This document shows positions 18,035 through 28,272 of a stretch of DNA of 64,000 bases, in pieces. The stretch's first letter is position 1; every line of letters starts with the position of its first letter. Below the pieces are notes generated by a model. It did not search any database. It was not told where the DNA came from and saw nothing but the letters and a program-made list of their open reading frames with translations. The translations under genes were made by a program, and so were the position numbers. The stretch is from the NCBI GenBank assembly GCA_001314865.1, contig LJZR01000019.1, positions 1-64,000 on the forward strand. The letters run 5' to 3'. This DNA is from Phormidesmis priestleyi Ana. Lineage in GTDB: Bacteria; Cyanobacteriota; Cyanobacteriia; Phormidesmidales; Phormidesmidaceae.

Positions 18035-19125
18035 AAGGTCGCTAATAGAGCCGGTAAACAACAGGAGAAAATCGCGCCCTTAGAATGACCGGCTGATGAG
18101 CCTGAAAATGCACGATTCTCTGCCCAAATTTTACCGTTATGGGCCTCTACAATTTGCCGACTAAGGTAAAGCCCAAGCCCTGAACCCTGGGTCTGACGGT
18201 GACTATAGCCTTGATAAAACCGTTCAAATAGGTCAGTTATCTCGTCGGCATTAATGCCTGGGCCATAGTCACCAATTTGGAGCTGTTGTTGCGAACCGAC
18301 GGTGCTTAAAGCAACCTCTACTTGGGTATGCCGAGGCGCATGGTTAATCGCGTTGATCAGCAAATTTTCAAAAACGCGTCGTAGCTGCTTTTTATCAGCA
18401 TTTACCCAAAACGCTTTACCCTGAGCCGTTAGCTGAATGACAATTTGGCGCGTTTGAGCCAGAGAATTCAAGGTCGTGATGCTTTCAGTAATCAGCGGCA
18501 GTAAATTAACCGGCCTTGTTTTGAGCGCCAGGCCCTCGGCATCGTTGCGATACACATCTAGCATGGTTTCAACGAGCTGAAGCGTAGCTCGGTGCGATCG
18601 CAACATCATACCCAACACCTGATGCTGCTGTGAACTCACCGCGCCAAACTGCTCTGCGCGAAAAGCTTTAACCGTTTCCATCGCACCGAGCAGAGGCGTT
18701 TTGAGATCGTGGGTGAGGGTAGAAACAAAATCTTCGCGCAGGCTAGCAAGCTGTGCCTGCGCTTGAATATGGGCCTGCTGCCGGGTAATTTCGGCTTCGT
18801 ACACATGGCTGCGATCAATCAAATAGCCGGTCACCAACAGAGCCACAACCGCAATCATCCGATTTGCAACCGTCGAAGGCGTATTGACTTCATGATGGGG
18901 AAACACCAGATTAACCAAGGTCAATATTACCGCAGCGACCGTTACGGCCATCACCTGCTGGCGGCTGAGCTGGCGATGAGCTAGCACAATCGCCCCCATA
19001 TAAAGGTAGCTAAAAACTAAATCCGTAGAGGAAAAGTACTCCAGCAAAATAACAACAATAAAAACAGCCAGAATGAGACCATACAGCGGTTGTTGTCGTC
19101 GATTGGAAGGGGTAAGCGAGGCCAT
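18031..19125 (-). CDS. Membrane sensor histidine kinase
   Basis: Four N-terminal membrane helices (about residues 15-125) without an obvious periplasmic sensor domain, a short coiled segment rich in Gln/Ala, then a HisKA domain with phospho-acceptor HDLKTPLLGA and a HATPase domain: NLLINAINHA (N box), DYGPGI (G1), FERFYQG (F box) and GSGLGLYLSRQIVEAH (G2). ATG 19125 is preferred to TTG 19131. HisKA kinases usually pair with OmpR-type regulators; here the coupled regulator is NarL-type. The signal is unknown. Confidence 0.9.
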   Translation of the reverse strand: MASLTPSNRRQQPLYGLILAVFIVVILLEYFSSTDLVFSYLYMGAIVLAHRQLSRQQVMAVTVAAVILTLVNLVFPHHEVNTPSTVANRMIAVVALLVTGYLIDRSHVYEAEITRQQAHIQAQAQLASLREDFVSTLTHDLKTPLLGAMETVKAFRAEQFGAVSSQQHQVLGMMLRSHRATLQLVETMLDVYRNDAEGLALKTRPVNLLPLITESITTLNSLAQTRQIVIQLTAQGKAFWVNADKKQLRRVFENLLINAINHAPRHTQVEVALSTVGSQQQLQIGDYGPGINADEITDLFERFYQGYSHRQTQGSGLGLYLSRQIVEAHNGKIWAENRAFSGSSAGHSKGAIFSCCLPALLATL

Positions 19126-19437
19126 GGGCAACCAAAAAACGGTATCTATACCTTCTGTTATAAACCTGTTGAGCCCTTTATAGGTCTGTTTGGGAAGCAG
19201 TTTAGGTCCATTTTAGATCCGTTTTAGATCAATTATGCGGCTCAGTCTATATCTGGCAGTGTATGCGAGCTGAGAAAGTATCAATGCTCAAATATATTGC
19301 CTGATAGATTCTGAAGATGGCCATAGCTGTTCACAATAGAAAAGCCTCGAACAAGAAAGCATTGAAAAAGCCTTGAACAAGAGAAGCATTAATGTAGATG
19401 TGCATAATTAATTACCTAAACCCCGACGCCCCCCTAA

Positions 19438-19485
19438 CCCCCCAAACTTGGGGGGAACCGGACTCAGAGCCCCCAAATTTGGGGC
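19438..19485. repeat. Two adjacent palindromes of C and G runs
   Basis: CCCCCCAAACTTGGGGGG is followed about 13 bases later by GCCCCCAAATTTGGGGC. Such C-run/G-run palindromes are common between genes in cyanobacterial genomes and resemble degenerate mobile repeats. They may form hairpins or end transcripts. Confidence 0.7.
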
Positions 19486-19593
19486 TGGGGGCATTACGAG
19501 TGAGTTAAACCGTCTGTTAGTGTTTTGTAATTTATTTTGCTTGGCTACTTAAACACTAGAGAAGTCTTGAACAGTCAACTAGCTGTTAGACAA

Positions 19594-19649
19594 TGCTTTT
19601 TTAATAGTGCTTTTTTAATAGTGCCTTTTCAATAGTGCCTTTTCAATTT
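19594..19649. repeat. 14-bp x4 tandem repeat upstream of the P-type ATPase
   Basis: Two copies of TGCTTTTTTAATAG then two of TGCCTTTTCAATAG (last one changed at the end), ending about 35 bp before the ATPase start. Confidence 0.9.
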
Positions 19650-19685
19650 CAACCCTACTAAACACTGGCTTGGTCAAAAGAATCG

Positions 19686-22514
19686 ATGGTAGAACCCTCA
19701 CAGCTGCAAACAGCCACACCGATGACAACAGTACCTGCTTTTTATACGTTGCCAAGTGAACAGGTCTTACAGCAGCTACAAACAACTGAAAAGCTTGGAC
19801 TCACCGATCAGCAAGTAGCTGCTCAGACACAGCGCTACGGTTTAAACGAACTGCAAGAGAAGGCTGGACGCAGTCGTTGGGTTATTTTTCGCGATCAGTT
19901 CACCAATATCATGCTGCTGATGTTAATGGCTGTAGCCATTGTCTCGGCAGTGTTAGATTTTCAAACTCAACAGTTTCCTAAAGATGCGATCGCCATTTTT
20001 GCCATTGTTCTTCTAAACGGCATTCTGGGCTATGCACAAGAGAGCCAGGCAGAGCAGGCATTAACAGCCCTCAAAAAGCTGGCTTCTCCAAAAGTAAGAG
20101 TGCTGCGCGACGGAAAAGTCCTTGAAATTGACGCCAAAAGGCTGGTTCCTGGTGACATTATGTATCTCGAAGCTGGGGTGCAGGTAGCCGCTGATGGCCG
20201 ACTGATAGAAGCCGTTAACCTACAGGTGCAAGAAGCCGCGCTAACGGGCGAGGCCACCGCTGCCAACAAGCGAGCGAACGTACTGTTGCCAGTGAATGCA
20301 CCACTGGGCGATCGCGCCAATATGGTCTTTCAAGGCACTGAAGTCATTCAAGGCCGAGGCTTAGTGGCCGTAACTGCCACTGGCATGCAAACCGAACTAG
20401 GCAACATTGCCGCCCTCCTGCAAGGCGTAGAAACTGAGCCTACACCGCTACAGGCGCGAATGACCCAGCTTGGCAATGTCCTCGTCAGCTTGGCGTTAGC
20501 ACTGGTAGCTCTGGTGGTTGTCGGGGGCGGTTTGGTGCTGGGCTGGGAGCAATCTGCCGACTTATTAGAAGCCTCTTTGAGCATGGCCGTAGCCGTCGTA
20601 CCCGAGAGCTTACCCGCGGTCATCACCGTGACGCTAGCCTTAGGAATGCAGCGCATGGTTCGCCGTCAGGCACTGATTCGCAAGCTTCCAGCCGTGGAAA
20701 CACTCGGGTCTGTGACCGTTATTTGCTCAGATAAAACCGGTACGCTCACCCAAAATAAAATGGTCGTTCAGGTTGTTTCTACCAGCGATCAAGACTTTCA
20801 GGTAACCGGCGATGGCTATGGGCCTGAAGGCAAGTTGGAGCTGTTGGATAAAACCGGCAACTGGCCACAAGTCATTGATCCAAAGGCACTACCCGCCGGA
20901 CTGAATGCGCTATTAATGGGCAGCGTTGTTTGTAATGATGCAGTGCTGCAAACCGAACAGGGAAAATGGACGGTTTTGGGCGACCCAACTGAAGGGGCGC
21001 TGCTTTCTTTAGCGAGCAAAGTCAACTATCTACAACATGCGTGGGCTGAATGGCTGCCTCGGGTAGGCGAAGTGCCCTTTTCTTCTGAACGCAAGCGCAT
21101 GAGCGTTATTTGCGAAAACCGAATGCCTGAAAACGGGCCTTTGCTGCACCCAAAAGCGCCGTACTACATTTTCATGAAAGGGTCGCCTGAGGGCGTTCTA
21201 GAGCGCTGTACACATCATCAAGAAAGAACAGCCACCAGTCAGCTGACAGACAAACTGCGAGCAGACATTATTGATCGCAATGAGCAGCTTGCCAGTAATG
21301 GGCTTAGAGTGCTAGCGCTGGCCTATAAGCCGTCGCAGGCAGGCGGCCAAACTCCCCAGTCGGAGGTGGAACAAGATCTCATTTGGCTAGGGTTAGTCGG
21401 CATGATGGACCCGCCGCGATTAGAGGTTAAAGACGCCGTAGCCCGCTGCCAAACGGCAGGGATTCGGACGGTGATGATTACCGGCGACCATCAGCTAACG
21501 GCTCAGGCGATCGCCCTTCAGCTAGGCATACTGCAAACAGATGATCGCGTCGTGACCGGGCAAGATATTGATCAAATGAGCCATGAGCAGCTGATGAATC
21601 AGGTTCAAGAGATTGGCGTGTATGCTCGCGTCGCACCTGAGCACAAGCTAAGGATTGTTCAAGCTTGGCAAAAGCAGGGCGAAATCGTCGCGATGACAGG
21701 CGATGGAGTTAACGATGCGCCTGCCCTAAAGCAGGCTGACATTGGCATTGCAATGGGCATTACAGGCACCGATGTCAGCAAAGAAGCCGCAGATATGGTG
21801 CTGCTAGACGACAACTTTACCTCTATTGTGGCCGCCACTGAAGAGGGTCGCATTGTGTACGACAACATTCGCCGGTTTATTAAATATGTGCTGGGCAGCA
21901 ATATTGGCGAGGTAATTGTCATTGCTGCTACGCCACTGTTGGGATTAGCGGGCAGCCCACTCTCGCCGCTGCAAATTTTATGGATGAACTTTGTCACAGA
22001 CGGGCTACCGGCCTTGGCGCTGGCGATGGAGAAGGGAGAGCCTAATGTCATGCAGCGATCGCCCTACCTGCCCAGAGAAAGTATCTTTGCGAGAGGATTA
22101 GGGGCATACATGTTACGAGTGGGCCTAGTACTTGCTATTATTACCATCGTACTCATGTTATGGGGCTATCAATACACCCATCAGCCCGACTATCCTCGTG
22201 ACCCCAACACTTGGAAAACAATGGTATTTACAACCCTATGCTTGGCTCAGATGGGCCATGCTTGGGCCGTGCGATCGCAAACGCAGCTCACCCTTGAGCT
22301 TAATGCTTTTTCTAATCCATTTTTACTCTGGGCCGTTTCTCTCACCACCCTATTACAGCTACTGCTGATATATGTCCCGAGCTTTAGAAGCTTCTTTAAC
22401 ACCTACTGGCTCAGCCCAACAGAGCTTTGGATTTGCATCGGGTTTAGCGCTTTAGTATTTGTCTGGTTAGAAGCCGAGAAACTACTGCTGCGCGTAGCCA
22501 TGAAAAGAAAATAG
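19686..22514 (+). CDS. P2-type cation-transporting ATPase, PacL/Ca2+-ATPase-like
   Basis: A 942-residue P-type ATPase. It has a cation-ATPase N-domain ([19 protein letters not shown]), actuator motif EAALTGEA, the M4 motif [10 protein letters not shown], phosphorylation site [13 protein letters not shown] (about residue 350), nucleotide site MKGSPEGVL, hinge [21 protein letters not shown], and M6 motif [16 protein letters not shown]. The M6 Asn and Asp fit the Ca2+-ATPase group; M4 has PESLP where many Ca2+ pumps have PEGLP, so selectivity is not certain. It probably exports Ca2+ from the cytoplasm or into an internal compartment. The stop lies in an imperfect 11-bp repeat. Confidence 0.88.
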   Translation: MVEPSQLQTATPMTTVPAFYTLPSEQVLQQLQTTEKLGLTDQQVAAQTQRYGLNELQEKAGRSRWVIFRDQFTNIMLLMLMAVAIVSAVLDFQTQQFPKDAIAIFAIVLLNGILGYAQESQAEQALTALKKLASPKVRVLRDGKVLEIDAKRLVPGDIMYLEAGVQVAADGRLIEAVNLQVQEAALTGEATAANKRANVLLPVNAPLGDRANMVFQGTEVIQGRGLVAVTATGMQTELGNIAALLQGVETEPTPLQARMTQLGNVLVSLALALVALVVVGGGLVLGWEQSADLLEASLSMAVAVVPESLPAVITVTLALGMQRMVRRQALIRKLPAVETLGSVTVICSDKTGTLTQNKMVVQVVSTSDQDFQVTGDGYGPEGKLELLDKTGNWPQVIDPKALPAGLNALLMGSVVCNDAVLQTEQGKWTVLGDPTEGALLSLASKVNYLQHAWAEWLPRVGEVPFSSERKRMSVICENRMPENGPLLHPKAPYYIFMKGSPEGVLERCTHHQERTATSQLTDKLRADIIDRNEQLASNGLRVLALAYKPSQAGGQTPQSEVEQDLIWLGLVGMMDPPRLEVKDAVARCQTAGIRTVMITGDHQLTAQAIALQLGILQTDDRVVTGQDIDQMSHEQLMNQVQEIGVYARVAPEHKLRIVQAWQKQGEIVAMTGDGVNDAPALKQADIGIAMGITGTDVSKEAADMVLLDDNFTSIVAATEEGRIVYDNIRRFIKYVLGSNIGEVIVIAATPLLGLAGSPLSPLQILWMNFVTDGLPALALAMEKGEPNVMQRSPYLPRESIFARGLGAYMLRVGLVLAIITIVLMLWGYQYTHQPDYPRDPNTWKTMVFTTLCLAQMGHAWAVRSQTQLTLELNAFSNPFLLWAVSLTTLLQLLLIYVPSFRSFFNTYWLSPTELWICIGFSALVFVWLEAEKLLLRVAMKRK

Positions 22515-22572
22515 CCCAGCCAGCAACCAAAAAATAGCCAAGAAATAGCCAAGAAAAAGCCAAGAAAATGAC
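22506..22572. repeat. Imperfect 11-bp tandem repeat at the ATPase stop codon
   Basis: Units of the type AAGAAAATAGCC recur about five times from the last codons of the P-type ATPase gene into the 3' region. The first copy contains the TAG stop. Confidence 0.65.
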
Positions 22573-22738
22573 CAATAGCGATAGCGAAAAATTCGCATTG
22601 GATATACCTGTTGACTAGTTCTAAAACTCCAAAACTCTAAACCTAGTGAGTCCTGAGATACCCGAGTCGTCTTTTGTGATCAATATTGTCTGTCTCAAAA
22701 ACCCCTTAACAACGCTGTTATAGCGTCAGGCTCCGCTA

Positions 22739-24073
22739 ATGATAGAAACCTGGCAAGCCTTGCTAGCCTCAATCACATTTGTCGTCGTGATTTTGGCTAT
22801 TATGACCGAGCGCATACACCTAACAGTTGCAGCCCTTTTAGGCTCGCTGGTGCTAGTCTTTGCCCATGTCATGTCCCTAACCGACGCCATGGGCTATATC
22901 GGGAACAGCTACGCTACCCTAGCGCTCTTTTTTGGCGTAATGGTTCTAGTGCGAGCCTTTGAGCCGACTAAAATCTTTGACTACTTGGCCACTCAAATGG
23001 TAGTCATGGCAAAAGGGGAGGGTAAACGTCTCCTTTTAGGCATCGTGGCAGTTACAACGCCCATTTGTGCCGTTCTCCCCAATGCGACGACGGTAATGTT
23101 GTTAGCCCCCCTAATTCCACCTATCGCCTCAGAAATTGGAGTCGATTTTGTACCGTTGTTAATTTTGTTGGTATTTGTTGCTAACAGTGCTGGGCTGCTC
23201 ACGTTAGTCGGTGACCCGGCCACCTTTATTGTTGGCGATGCTATCAATATCAGCTTTATAGACTACCTGTCTCAGCTGAGTTTAGGGGGAGTGCTAGCGA
23301 TCGCCGCTATCTTGATATCACTTCCTATTTTATTCCGTGATATTTGGCGTTGGCGAATCACCGACCTCACACAGCTCCCCCATCCTAAAATCCATCGGCC
23401 TGTCATTTTGGGCTTAGGCGGCGCGGTAATTGTGCTCATGCTCACCTTTTTTGTAGTGGGTGAACTGTTGCCCGTACCGGTCACGCCCGCTGCTGCTGCC
23501 TTAATGGGCGCTGCACTCGCTTTACTCATTGCCCATCAAAGCAAGCTCGACACCGTTAACAACATTCTCAAAGATGTCGATTGGAGCACCCTCATCTTTT
23601 TTATGTGTACCTTTGTGCTCATTGGTGGATTAGAGAGAACGGGCGTCATTGCTCAGCTTTCTCAACTTTTAGCTGTTGCAATCGGCGAGAACATTCTGCT
23701 CGGCGCGATTGTGATGGTTTTTATCATTGGCTTGCTGTCTAGCCTGGTGCCCAACATTCCGTTGGTGGTAGCGATGGTGCCGCTGCTCAAGCAGTATTTA
23801 GTCAGCACCGGATTGATTGAACCGGCGTTTTTAGATCCAGCCTTTGCCGGAGAATTTCCGATAGAGGTATTACCGCTCTTTTATGCCATGATGTTTGGCG
23901 CGACCTTGGGCGGCAATGGTACGCTAGTGGGCGCTTCTTCTAACATTGTTGCAGCCGGTATTTCCGAGCAGCACGGTCAGCGCATTTCATTTCAAAAATT
24001 CTTGCAATACAGCATTCCCCTCACCCTTTTGCAATTGGTAGTAGTCGCTATTTACGTCTCAGTAAAATTTTAG
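22739..24073 (+). CDS. ArsB/NhaD-superfamily anion or ion transporter
   Basis: A 444-residue membrane protein with about eleven to twelve helices in two halves. Motifs LPNATTVMLLAPL and SAGLLTLVGDPATFIVGDA in the first half, and SLVPNIPLVVAMVPLL and GATLGGNGTLVGASSNIVAAG in the second, mark the ion-transporter (ArsB/NhaD/P-protein) superfamily with its paired re-entrant loops. Substrates in the family range from arsenite and Na+/H+ to dicarboxylates and cannot be assigned here; no arsenic genes are nearby. ATG 22739 begins directly before the first helix. It lies about 220 bp after the Ca2+-ATPase on the same strand. Confidence 0.85.
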   Translation: MIETWQALLASITFVVVILAIMTERIHLTVAALLGSLVLVFAHVMSLTDAMGYIGNSYATLALFFGVMVLVRAFEPTKIFDYLATQMVVMAKGEGKRLLLGIVAVTTPICAVLPNATTVMLLAPLIPPIASEIGVDFVPLLILLVFVANSAGLLTLVGDPATFIVGDAINISFIDYLSQLSLGGVLAIAAILISLPILFRDIWRWRITDLTQLPHPKIHRPVILGLGGAVIVLMLTFFVVGELLPVPVTPAAAALMGAALALLIAHQSKLDTVNNILKDVDWSTLIFFMCTFVLIGGLERTGVIAQLSQLLAVAIGENILLGAIVMVFIIGLLSSLVPNIPLVVAMVPLLKQYLVSTGLIEPAFLDPAFAGEFPIEVLPLFYAMMFGATLGGNGTLVGASSNIVAAGISEQHGQRISFQKFLQYSIPLTLLQLVVVAIYVSVKF

Positions 24074-24120
24074 GAGAAGATTTTAAGTCATACTGTCTGC
24101 CCAAAGCTACAGGTATGTTT

Positions 24121-24156
24121 TAAAGGAGGTCTTAAAGGTAGGTTTTAAGAAGTTTT
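24121..24156. repeat. Imperfect 12-bp repeat at the M42-like peptidase stop
   Basis: Units TAAAGGAGGTCT and TAAAGGTAGGTT and a third diverged copy cover the TAA stop (24132-24134) of the minus-strand peptidase gene. Confidence 0.5.
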
Positions 24157-25331
24157 AGGACACCTGCGATCGCAGACAAAGCAGCCGTCTCACCAGCCGT
24201 ATGATACTCCGTAGTCGGCAGTTGTAAGGTTGTTCCATTAATCTTTCCTTCTGTTGCCGTCACAATCCGACCTAACTCAGTCCGTCCTAGCGGAAAGCGT
24301 TTGCCAAGAGCTGCGTTTTGGGCCAAAATATACTCATCTTTGAAGCCATAGGTAAGCCCTAGCGCTTCACACCGATCCACCAACTCTTGCGTCATCTCTT
24401 TTGAAAAAGGGCCGTTTGCATCTTTGTGACGCAGCGTAATTTGCTGAGCATTGGCGTCTTTGCGACTAGCATAGGGGCTAGTGTCAAGCACGACCAGTCG
24501 CTGAGTCGTCAGTCGTTCTCGCTGAAACCACGACAGGGCATAACGCCAGCTTCGGCCCGACTCTTCTTGCGCCGTAAACAACGCCGTCCCTTGAAAGCCC
24601 AGCCGAAAAAGGTAAATAATCATCGCCGCGCTAACCACATTATCTAGCTGCGCAGAGATTAAGCCATCAACAATCTGCAAACGATCCAAAAATGAAACAG
24701 GCGTGCCCGGTTGCAAAAAATCTAGGCCGTTGACTTCAAAAATGAGGTTTCTGCGCTCTGGACAAATATAGGATCGGGAAATTTCTCCCTGACCCAAATA
24801 GGTGCCTACGTAGGGCAAATGCGCCTGTACCCGTTGCCCCTGAAAACGATCTTCAATCGTGTGCAGCATATGCTCTGATGCCGAATCGCCCATATTTTCG
24901 CCCTGATTACCGGCGATAAAAGCGGCATACTGAAACTCATTCGGGCCTGTGCAAAGCAGCCCATGGCGATCAATATGCGCCGACAGATAAAGCGATTCAG
25001 GCTGATTCCCCTGAGCCACCAAAACACCATGATACCGCTGGCAGCTAATCCCAAATTCTGCTAACTCTCGCTCTAGCACTCGGAAAAAGGAATCTTCAGT
25101 ACCGACGACAGAGGGCTGGCGTATAAGCGGTCTTAAAATATCTAAAAATGGCTTAATTTCAGGATGAAGCTCATTGTAGACAGGGTTTGCGATCGCCCCA
25201 GAACTCAAACCAGAACTCAAACCAGAATTCAAGCCCGACTCCCACTCAGAACTCCCACCAAAACTAAAATCTTGCGGCTCGGCTGATGACCCGGATACGA
25301 CCGCTAACCGACTAGTAAGTGTCTTTGCCAT
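24132..25331 (-). CDS. M42/M20-like metallopeptidase family protein
   Basis: A 399-residue protein with the metal-ligand pattern of the M20/M28/M42 clan: SAHIDRHG (His and bridging Asp), QLDNVVSA (Asp), TAQEESG (Glu-Glu, catalytic base), VLDTSPYA (Asp) and EYHTAGE (His). All five ligand positions are kept, so a di-zinc aminopeptidase-like enzyme is likely; its substrate is unknown. Residues 30-45 are a low-complexity SGL/SSG stretch from a 12-bp tandem repeat, and the catalytic domain begins near residue 55. The stop is covered by an imperfect repeat. It is convergent with the ArsB/NhaD gene, about 60 bp away. Confidence 0.8.
   Translation of the reverse strand: MAKTLTSRLAVVSGSSAEPQDFSFGGSSEWESGLNSGLSSGLSSGAIANPVYNELHPEIKPFLDILRPLIRQPSVVGTEDSFFRVLERELAEFGISCQRYHGVLVAQGNQPESLYLSAHIDRHGLLCTGPNEFQYAAFIAGNQGENMGDSASEHMLHTIEDRFQGQRVQAHLPYVGTYLGQGEISRSYICPERRNLIFEVNGLDFLQPGTPVSFLDRLQIVDGLISAQLDNVVSAAMIIYLFRLGFQGTALFTAQEESGRSWRYALSWFQRERLTTQRLVVLDTSPYASRKDANAQQITLRHKDANGPFSKEMTQELVDRCEALGLTYGFKDEYILAQNAALGKRFPLGRTELGRIVTATEGKINGTTLQLPTTEYHTAGETAALSAIAGVLKLLKTYL
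25200..25235. repeat. 12-bp x3 tandem repeat in the peptidase N-terminus
   Basis: AGAACTCAAACC twice and one changed copy, encoding the SGL-type repeat on the minus strand. Confidence 0.85.
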
Positions 25332-25769
25332 ACATGCGCCTCTTTATTGAATGTCTCTTTAGAGATAGTGTCTTCTTAGAGATAGTGTCTTCTAAAATCG
25401 CGGGCTGCTGCTTTCAAGCCCCGCTAGGCCAAACTTGCCCTGCTAGGTCAAACTTGCCAGTCAGGTGCCAGTCAGGAATCAATTAGTAAGAAATACTACC
25501 CCTGATTAAACTGCTAAAGTGTAATCAATAGTACATTTTCACCCACCAATCGCCAGTTATCAAACAAATGGTTAGCTGATACAAACAATCACCTTAGGGA
25601 CAAGCCAACAAATAAAGTACCGATTTTCCCCTCACCCTAAATCCCTTTCCCTGAGAGAGAGGAACTTTAAATCTGGCTTCCTTCTCCCTCAGAGAAAACG
25701 CATTCACGCATCGGCATCGAAACAAGTCTCGGTTAGCCCGCTAATCTACGATCTATCTCTTAGGAGTCG
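25332..25769. other. Intergenic region with short direct repeats
   Basis: About 440 bp between two minus-strand genes. It holds duplicated 18-bp-scale units around 25350-25395 (AGAGATAGTGTCTTCT twice), a GCTAGG(C/T)CAAACTTGCC duplication near 25424-25457, and a C/T-rich stretch with a GAGAGAGAGG motif near 25630-25690. No gene or RNA was recognised. It should contain the peptidase promoter. Confidence 0.5.
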
Positions 25770-26750
25770 CTAAGAAGGTGAAATAGCAGAGGACGAAATA
25801 GAAATTACATTTTTGCCTACCGTATGCTCTGCCTCCGCATAAGCATGAGCCTCAGCTATCTGTTCAAGTGAGTAGGTTCGATCAATGACAGAACAAACCT
25901 TGCCCGCTTCAATTTGCTCTGTAAGGTATTCCAAATCTGCTGCCTTAGATTTGAGCAGAATAACTTTATACTTTTGACCAGGCCACAAAAGAGAGAGAAT
26001 ACTTTTGAGATAGTTGCCAGGATAGGGCTGCGTTGTCACATAGATGCCCTTTGGCTTTAAAATCGGCTGACACTCAGACAGCGAGCGATTGCCAACTACA
26101 TCAAAAACAATATCGTACTTATCTTTTAATTGAGTAACCTCCTGCTGAGTATAGTCAATCACAGCATCAGCGCCCAAACGCTTGACCAACGCCATATTTT
26201 TACCACTACACACGCCTGTCACAACAGAAGCCCCTAGCACCTTTGCAATTTGCACCGCATACGTGCCAACGCCCCCAGAAGCACCATTGATCAGTACGCT
26301 TTGCCCAGGCTTAAACGCACCCTCATCTCTGATTGCTTGCAGCGCCGTCATACCCGCCAGTGGAACCGCTGCGGCCTCCTCGTGAGTCATATTTCGAGGC
26401 TTTAGCGCTGCCACTTTTTCAGAGACGGCAGCATATTCCGCATAGGCCCCACCCATCAGCTGATCCATTCGGGCATAAATTAAATCGCCCGGCTTGAACC
26501 GAGTGACCTGGGAACCGATTTCAACCACCTCGCCAGATACATCAAATCCTAATGTAATGGGGAAACTGTTTCCCGTCAGCAGCTTAAGCATTCCTTTTCG
26601 CATTTTCCACTCAATTGGGTTAATGCTACTAGCCAACACTTTTACCAACAGCTGATCCGGCTTGATCTCAGGACGATCAATATCTGCAATTTGAAAAACA
26701 TCAGGTGGGCCGTAGCGGGAGATAACAGCAGCTTTCATCGTGGGTTTCAT
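25770..26750 (-). CDS. NAD(P)-dependent alcohol dehydrogenase / quinone oxidoreductase (MDR family)
   Basis: A zinc-free medium-chain reductase: N-terminal KAAVISRYGPPDVFQIADI, SSINPIEWKMRKG, GFDVSGEVVEIG, then the nucleotide-binding segment VLINGASGGVGTYAVQIAK and CSGKNMALVKRLGADAVIDY. The lack of the structural and catalytic Cys ligands fits the zeta-crystallin-like quinone reductase group, which reduces quinones or enones with NADPH. ATG 26750 (MKPTMKAAV) is chosen over an upstream frame start at 26813; ATG 26738 is also possible. The flanking gene is a ThiO-like oxidase with a 138-bp gap. Confidence 0.85.
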   Translation of the reverse strand: MKPTMKAAVISRYGPPDVFQIADIDRPEIKPDQLLVKVLASSINPIEWKMRKGMLKLLTGNSFPITLGFDVSGEVVEIGSQVTRFKPGDLIYARMDQLMGGAYAEYAAVSEKVAALKPRNMTHEEAAAVPLAGMTALQAIRDEGAFKPGQSVLINGASGGVGTYAVQIAKVLGASVVTGVCSGKNMALVKRLGADAVIDYTQQEVTQLKDKYDIVFDVVGNRSLSECQPILKPKGIYVTTQPYPGNYLKSILSLLWPGQKYKVILLKSKAADLEYLTEQIEAGKVCSVIDRTYSLEQIAEAHAYAEAEHTVGKNVISISSSAISPS

Positions 26751-26888
26751 CGCTTTTTGTCGCTTATTTTTATGATTTAATATTAGAGGCCCCGCTGTTA
26801 AAAAATCTCTCACTAACGGGATAATTCAGGCCTTAGCAAAGGCTATTCGAGATTTTGAGCCCAAGACCTTTAGCTAAAGCCGCCGAAC

Positions 26889-28091
26889 CTAAAATTTCTC
26901 CTTTAAAATCTCGCATATCTGCTGCGCCGTCGCTGGCGCTAGCAACACGCCATTGCGATAATGTCCCGTTGCTAATGTCACATTTTCCAATTCTCCCAGG
27001 GGTTGAATGACGGGTGCAGGCTGTCCTACGGGCCGAGGCCGTAACCCCCGCCAAGTCTCTAAAACCTTTGCGTGCGTGACCTCTCCTACAAACCGTTCGA
27101 GCCCTTGCCGCAAAGCCGCCAATTCCGTCTTCCCTCCTTTCCACTCTCTTAGCCAACTTTCTTGATCTAAGGTATCCAAGGACTGGCCAGCGGCGAGGGC
27201 TGGAAACTCTACCGTTGCGCCTACCCAGTATTGCCCGCCGCCTAGCGGCACGAACTGAATGTCGTCACCGTTAATCACCGGCTGAAAATCCTGGTGGCCT
27301 AGCCCTGTCGGCAGCTGTATTTTCATCGCCTGTCCCAGGACTGGTATGAGTTCTAAATCGCCGACCCTGCCTGCCAATTTACTCAGTGACCCAGACCCTA
27401 ACCCGGCTGATAGCACAACCCAGTCGGCGGCTAAGTCTGTTTGGTTTATTTTCACAGCCGTACAGCGCTGCCTGGATATCTTGAGCCCCGTTACCTCAGT
27501 ATTGTTGTAAAAGGTAACGCCTCGGCTTTCTGCCGCTGCAATTAAAGCGTGAGTAAGGGCGACTGGATGCACTTGAGCGTCGGCAGGTGAGTAGATGGCC
27601 GCTTGTACTTTACGGACTGTTCCTGCTGTCTCATCAGTGCGTTCATTCGGATATTTATTCAGGTATGCATCAGAGCATAAATTTACTTGCGGGCAGCGTA
27701 ACTGGAGTTCTTCAGGTGACCAAATTTCTAAAGGCCATCCCTGATCAAGCCTTTTCATTTGCAGCGCCTCCCAACGAGGCAGCTTGCTGTGATCAAAGCA
27801 CAGGCTAACAATACCCTGCGAGTTAAATGGCACATTGTGACCTTGGGCTGAGAGCTCTGCTATTAATGCCTTATAGCGACGCAGGCTAGACTCTCTGAGC
27901 CGCCAACTGCGACCCTTGACCTTTCCACTAATCACCGCCATCAGCACGCCCAAAGCCGCCCCTGTCGAGCCGTTGGCAGGGGTTTGACGATCTAAAACAA
28001 CGATATCTGCCGAGAACTGGCGGCTCATTTCATAGGCGAGCATGGCACCGATAATGCCACAACCAACAATCACGATTTTGGGCTTGTTCAC
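26889..28091 (-). CDS. FAD-dependent oxidoreductase, glycine/D-amino-acid oxidase (DAO) family
   Basis: A 400-residue flavoprotein with the FAD motif IVIVGCGIIGAMLAYEM, the acidic end of the second strand (VVLDRQ), TGAALGVLMAV, HPVALTHALIAAAE, VVLSAGLGS, and the C-terminal ETWRGLRPRP...ATGHYRNGVLLAPATA pattern. The last is typical of glycine oxidase ThiO and related DAO enzymes. It may supply iminoglycine for thiamine synthesis, but no other thi gene is close, so no gene symbol is given. Confidence 0.82.
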   Translation of the reverse strand: MNKPKIVIVGCGIIGAMLAYEMSRQFSADIVVLDRQTPANGSTGAALGVLMAVISGKVKGRSWRLRESSLRRYKALIAELSAQGHNVPFNSQGIVSLCFDHSKLPRWEALQMKRLDQGWPLEIWSPEELQLRCPQVNLCSDAYLNKYPNERTDETAGTVRKVQAAIYSPADAQVHPVALTHALIAAAESRGVTFYNNTEVTGLKISRQRCTAVKINQTDLAADWVVLSAGLGSGSLSKLAGRVGDLELIPVLGQAMKIQLPTGLGHQDFQPVINGDDIQFVPLGGGQYWVGATVEFPALAAGQSLDTLDQESWLREWKGGKTELAALRQGLERFVGEVTHAKVLETWRGLRPRPVGQPAPVIQPLGELENVTLATGHYRNGVLLAPATAQQICEILKEKF

Positions 28092-28142
28092 TATCGAAAA
28101 GAGCTGAGAAAAGAACTGGAAAAAGAACTGGGAAAAGATGCT

Positions 28143-28179
28143 AAAAAAAGAACAGAGAGCGGGTTACTACTCTCTGTTC
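28143..28179 (-). terminator. Rho-independent terminator for psbQ
   Basis: On the minus strand, arms GAACAGAGAG and CTCTCTGTTC (28150-28159 and 28170-28179) form a perfect 10-bp stem with a 10-base loop, followed by seven T at 28149-28143. It sits about 85 bp after the psbQ stop. Confidence 0.85.
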
Positions 28180-28244
28180 GTGTCATCGGTACTCGCAATT
28201 AAGGGAAGCTAGGGGAATCCGAGAACCATTGGGATGATTGACCT

Positions 28245-28272
28245 AGCGGCTTAGTCCAAGCGGCTTAGTCCA
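28245..28272. repeat. Perfect 14-bp duplication spanning the psbQ stop
   Basis: AGCGGCTTAGTCCA occurs twice in direct contact (28245-28258 and 28259-28272). The TAA stop of psbQ is the TTA at 28265-28267, in the copy nearer the gene. Confidence 0.95.

Larger units (their letters stand above)
19132..19685. other. Intergenic region between divergent kinase and Ca2+-ATPase genes
   Basis: About 550 bp with no convincing gene. It should hold the promoters of both the kinase operon (minus) and the P-type ATPase (plus). Visible structure: a pair of G/C-run palindromes at 19438-19485 and a 14-bp tandem repeat at 19594-19649 just before the ATPase start. Confidence 0.6.

Noticed and set aside
26833-27156. 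107-codon frame within the ThiO-like gene
   Set aside because: Out-of-frame shadow of a well-supported flavoprotein gene with an Arg/Ala-biased composition typical of such shadows.
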